Source: an uncultured Methanolobus sp. | GTDB lineage: Archaea; Halobacteriota; Methanosarcinia; Methanosarcinales; Methanosarcinaceae | NCBI RefSeq assembly: GCF_963667555.1 | Contig: NZ_OY763421.1 | Location: 1,133,562 to 1,197,561 of the forward strand | Direction of reading: 5' to 3' | DNA: 64,000 nucleotides | Part shown: positions 62,872-64,000 of the stretch, one piece after another | How positions within the stretch are numbered: position 1 is the first letter of the stretch | Layout: every line of letters starts with the position of its first letter | The notes under the pieces: generated by a model | The model's database searches: none | Told to the model about the DNA's origin: nothing | What the model saw: the letters and a program-made list of their open reading frames with translations, nothing else | Program-made: the position numbers and the translations under genes

Positions 62872-63012
62872 TGAGTATTCTTATTTTTAAATTTGTGGAT
62901 TAAATGTCTTAGAATCTATATCATGGGAAAAGTATATAATCATTAGCAAATCAACAATATTCAGCCCATAAATATTATTTGGCACCTATACAAAAATTTG
63001 GTGGATTTGTTG

Positions 63013-64000
63013 ATGATGGATAAGAAAAGTACACTCCTGATAATAGGGGTATTAATTGCAGTTGTCCTCCTTGCTGTTATTCTTTCGATACAGGTGGATG
63101 ATGATAGTAAAGGCCTGAAAATCGTAACAAGTGTATATCCTCTGGGTTACATGGCTCAGGAGATAGGAGGAGATAAGGTGCAAGTCGATCTTCTTGTTCC
63201 CGAGAACACGGAGGTCCATTCCTGGTATCCATCTGCATCGGACGTCCTTAAAGCCAGCAAAGCTGACATATTTGTATATAATGGAGCAGGTCTTGAGCCA
63301 TGGGTTGAGTATAGTCTGCTGCCTGCTCTTGAGGGCAGCAACATGACAGTTGTGGAAACAACAAAAGGACTGGACCTGTCAACATCTTATGAGTACGATC
63401 TTACACGCTTATTCATATTCGATAATGACAACTCCCGTACACTTGTTTATGATATAAGTGAAAAAAATGCAGTTCTTGTCACAACCTTGCCATTTGGCAT
63501 GAATACCACCCGACACAGTGGTTTTTTTGACAATGCACCACTTATTAAAAACTCCATGGGCAGCTGTTATCTGTTCGTACCTAATCCTGAAAACCTGGTG
63601 GTCCTTAACACAGGATTGCACGGGGACCACTTCCATGACCCGGAGGTCATAACTTCCATAGATGCGGAAATGCCAAGGCATTATGCTATATCCCCCGATA
63701 ATGAACAGATAGCATTTGCCCTTGATAACGAACAAAAGGTGCTGGTAGTGAATACTGATGTGCCGGGCTCATATACCAAATATGAAGACAAGGGGACTTC
63801 ATCAACAAGTCATGCAACTGTTGTGTATGATGAGGACGGATTGTTATATATCGGGGAAATGAGGACACCGGCAGAAGAGAACCTGCATATAATACAGGCT
63901 TTAAGTGGTGATATTGTGACCGAAGGCAGCGCAGGTGACTCTCCGCATGGTGGAGTCTATTCTTCATTTACAGGTAATGTATACTTCAACGGCAGGGGAG
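63013..64000 (+). CDS. Zinc-type solute-binding protein: ZnuA lobe joined to AztD-like propeller (3' end cut by window)
   Basis: At least 329 residues, GGTGG about 10 bp upstream. An N-terminal helix (TLLIIGVLIAVVLLAVILSI) anchors or exports it. The first lobe is ZnuA/TroA-like: IVTSVYPLGYMAQEIGGDKV and VPENTEVHSWYPSASDVLKA (first metal His) and GAGLEPWVEYSLLPAL. Instead of the His-rich loop and second lobe, it runs into a beta-propeller-like segment with GLHGDHFHDPEVITS and PRHYAISPDNEQIAFALDNE, which recalls the zinc chaperone AztD. It is cut by the window edge, so whether the ZnuA second lobe follows is not visible. It probably loads zinc or manganese into an ABC importer further right. 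Confidence 0.75.
   Translation, partial: MMDKKSTLLIIGVLIAVVLLAVILSIQVDDDSKGLKIVTSVYPLGYMAQEIGGDKVQVDLLVPENTEVHSWYPSASDVLKASKADIFVYNGAGLEPWVEYSLLPALEGSNMTVVETTKGLDLSTSYEYDLTRLFIFDNDNSRTLVYDISEKNAVLVTTLPFGMNTTRHSGFFDNAPLIKNSMGSCYLFVPNPENLVVLNTGLHGDHFHDPEVITSIDAEMPRHYAISPDNEQIAFALDNEQKVLVVNTDVPGSYTKYEDKGTSSTSHATVVYDEDGLLYIGEMRTPAEENLHIIQALSGDIVTEGSAGDSPHGGVYSSFTGNVYFNGRG

Larger units (their letters stand above)
61488..63012. other. Long non-coding region with repeats and hairpins
   Basis: About 1.5 kb without supported genes. In order it contains a terminator (61520-61550), a 20-bp direct repeat pair flanking an inverted-repeat segment with dispersed element C (61792-62277), a paired-stem candidate RNA (62302-62410), a large A/T hairpin (62821-62871), and the promoter of the 63013 gene. 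Confidence 0.6.

Noticed and set aside
61488..63012. tRNA or rRNA gene in the long gap
   Set aside because: No cloverleaf arm pattern with a TTCRANNC-like loop, and no rRNA-like sequence, was recognised.

Overview
The window looks like a euryarchaeal chromosome of the Methanosarcinaceae, possibly Methanolobus-like (an inference from gene content, not a database match). Supporting signs are type IV pilin signals of the VSPI type, A/T-rich TATA-box promoters, S-layer-type surface proteins with C-terminal anchors, an FmdE-family protein, an archaeal AbrB-PhoU fusion and an extracytoplasmic CobN homologue. No rRNA, tRNA, CRISPR array or intact transposase was seen.

Layout. 1-7.2 kb: phosphate uptake. 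Two PstS-type binding proteins carry pilin-like N-termini; the second is followed by pstC and pstA, but pstB is absent. 7.3-15.3 kb: a pilus-like secretion set (ATPase, two platform proteins, a RecA/KaiC-fold protein, a pilin-like PKD protein), then an AbrB-PhoU protein that seems to start at ATT and a small membrane protein. 15.5-28.2 kb: an FmdE protein with a complete Opp/Nik-type importer on the plus strand, facing a second Opp/Nik-type importer with a methyltransferase on the minus strand. 28.5-37.2 kb: one long minus-strand operon with a methyltransferase, a CooC-like ATPase, a small surface protein and two complete FecBCD/BtuFCD-type importers. 37.6-42.8 kb: flavodoxin plus DUF2023, a divergent pair of half-ABC transporters and a DtxR-type regulator. 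42.8-50.2 kb: DUF2149 (ExbD-like), an ExbB/TolQ channel, DUF2162 and a giant surface-anchored CobN-like chelatase. 50.5-61.5 kb: large exported proteins, several ending in a shared dockerin-like module. 61.5-63 kb: a long non-coding stretch with repeats and hairpins. 63-64 kb: the start of a zinc-binding protein in which a ZnuA-type lobe runs into an AztD-like propeller.

How it may work together. From 16 to 61 kb the window reads as a metal or metal-chelate acquisition island: four binding-protein-dependent importers, a YbtPQ/IrtAB-like ABC pair, a metal-responsive repressor, a nickel-type maturation ATPase, and a chelatase outside the membrane beside a proton-channel pair. The order chelatase, DUF2162, ExbB, DUF2149 parallels the hmuSTUV haem genes of Bacteroidetes, and flavodoxin plus DUF2023 is also a Bacteroidetes-type pair. 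My main inference is a monoderm archaeal version of that system, acting on a metallated tetrapyrrole (haem, corrinoid or F430-like). A CCTAA-N5-TTAGG palindrome occurs upstream of cobN and twice between two surface-protein genes, one of which carries a transcobalamin-like DUF4430 domain; it is a candidate regulon operator.

A separate layer is a family of about 190-bp structured elements present three times, one of them inside a segment bounded by inverted repeats.
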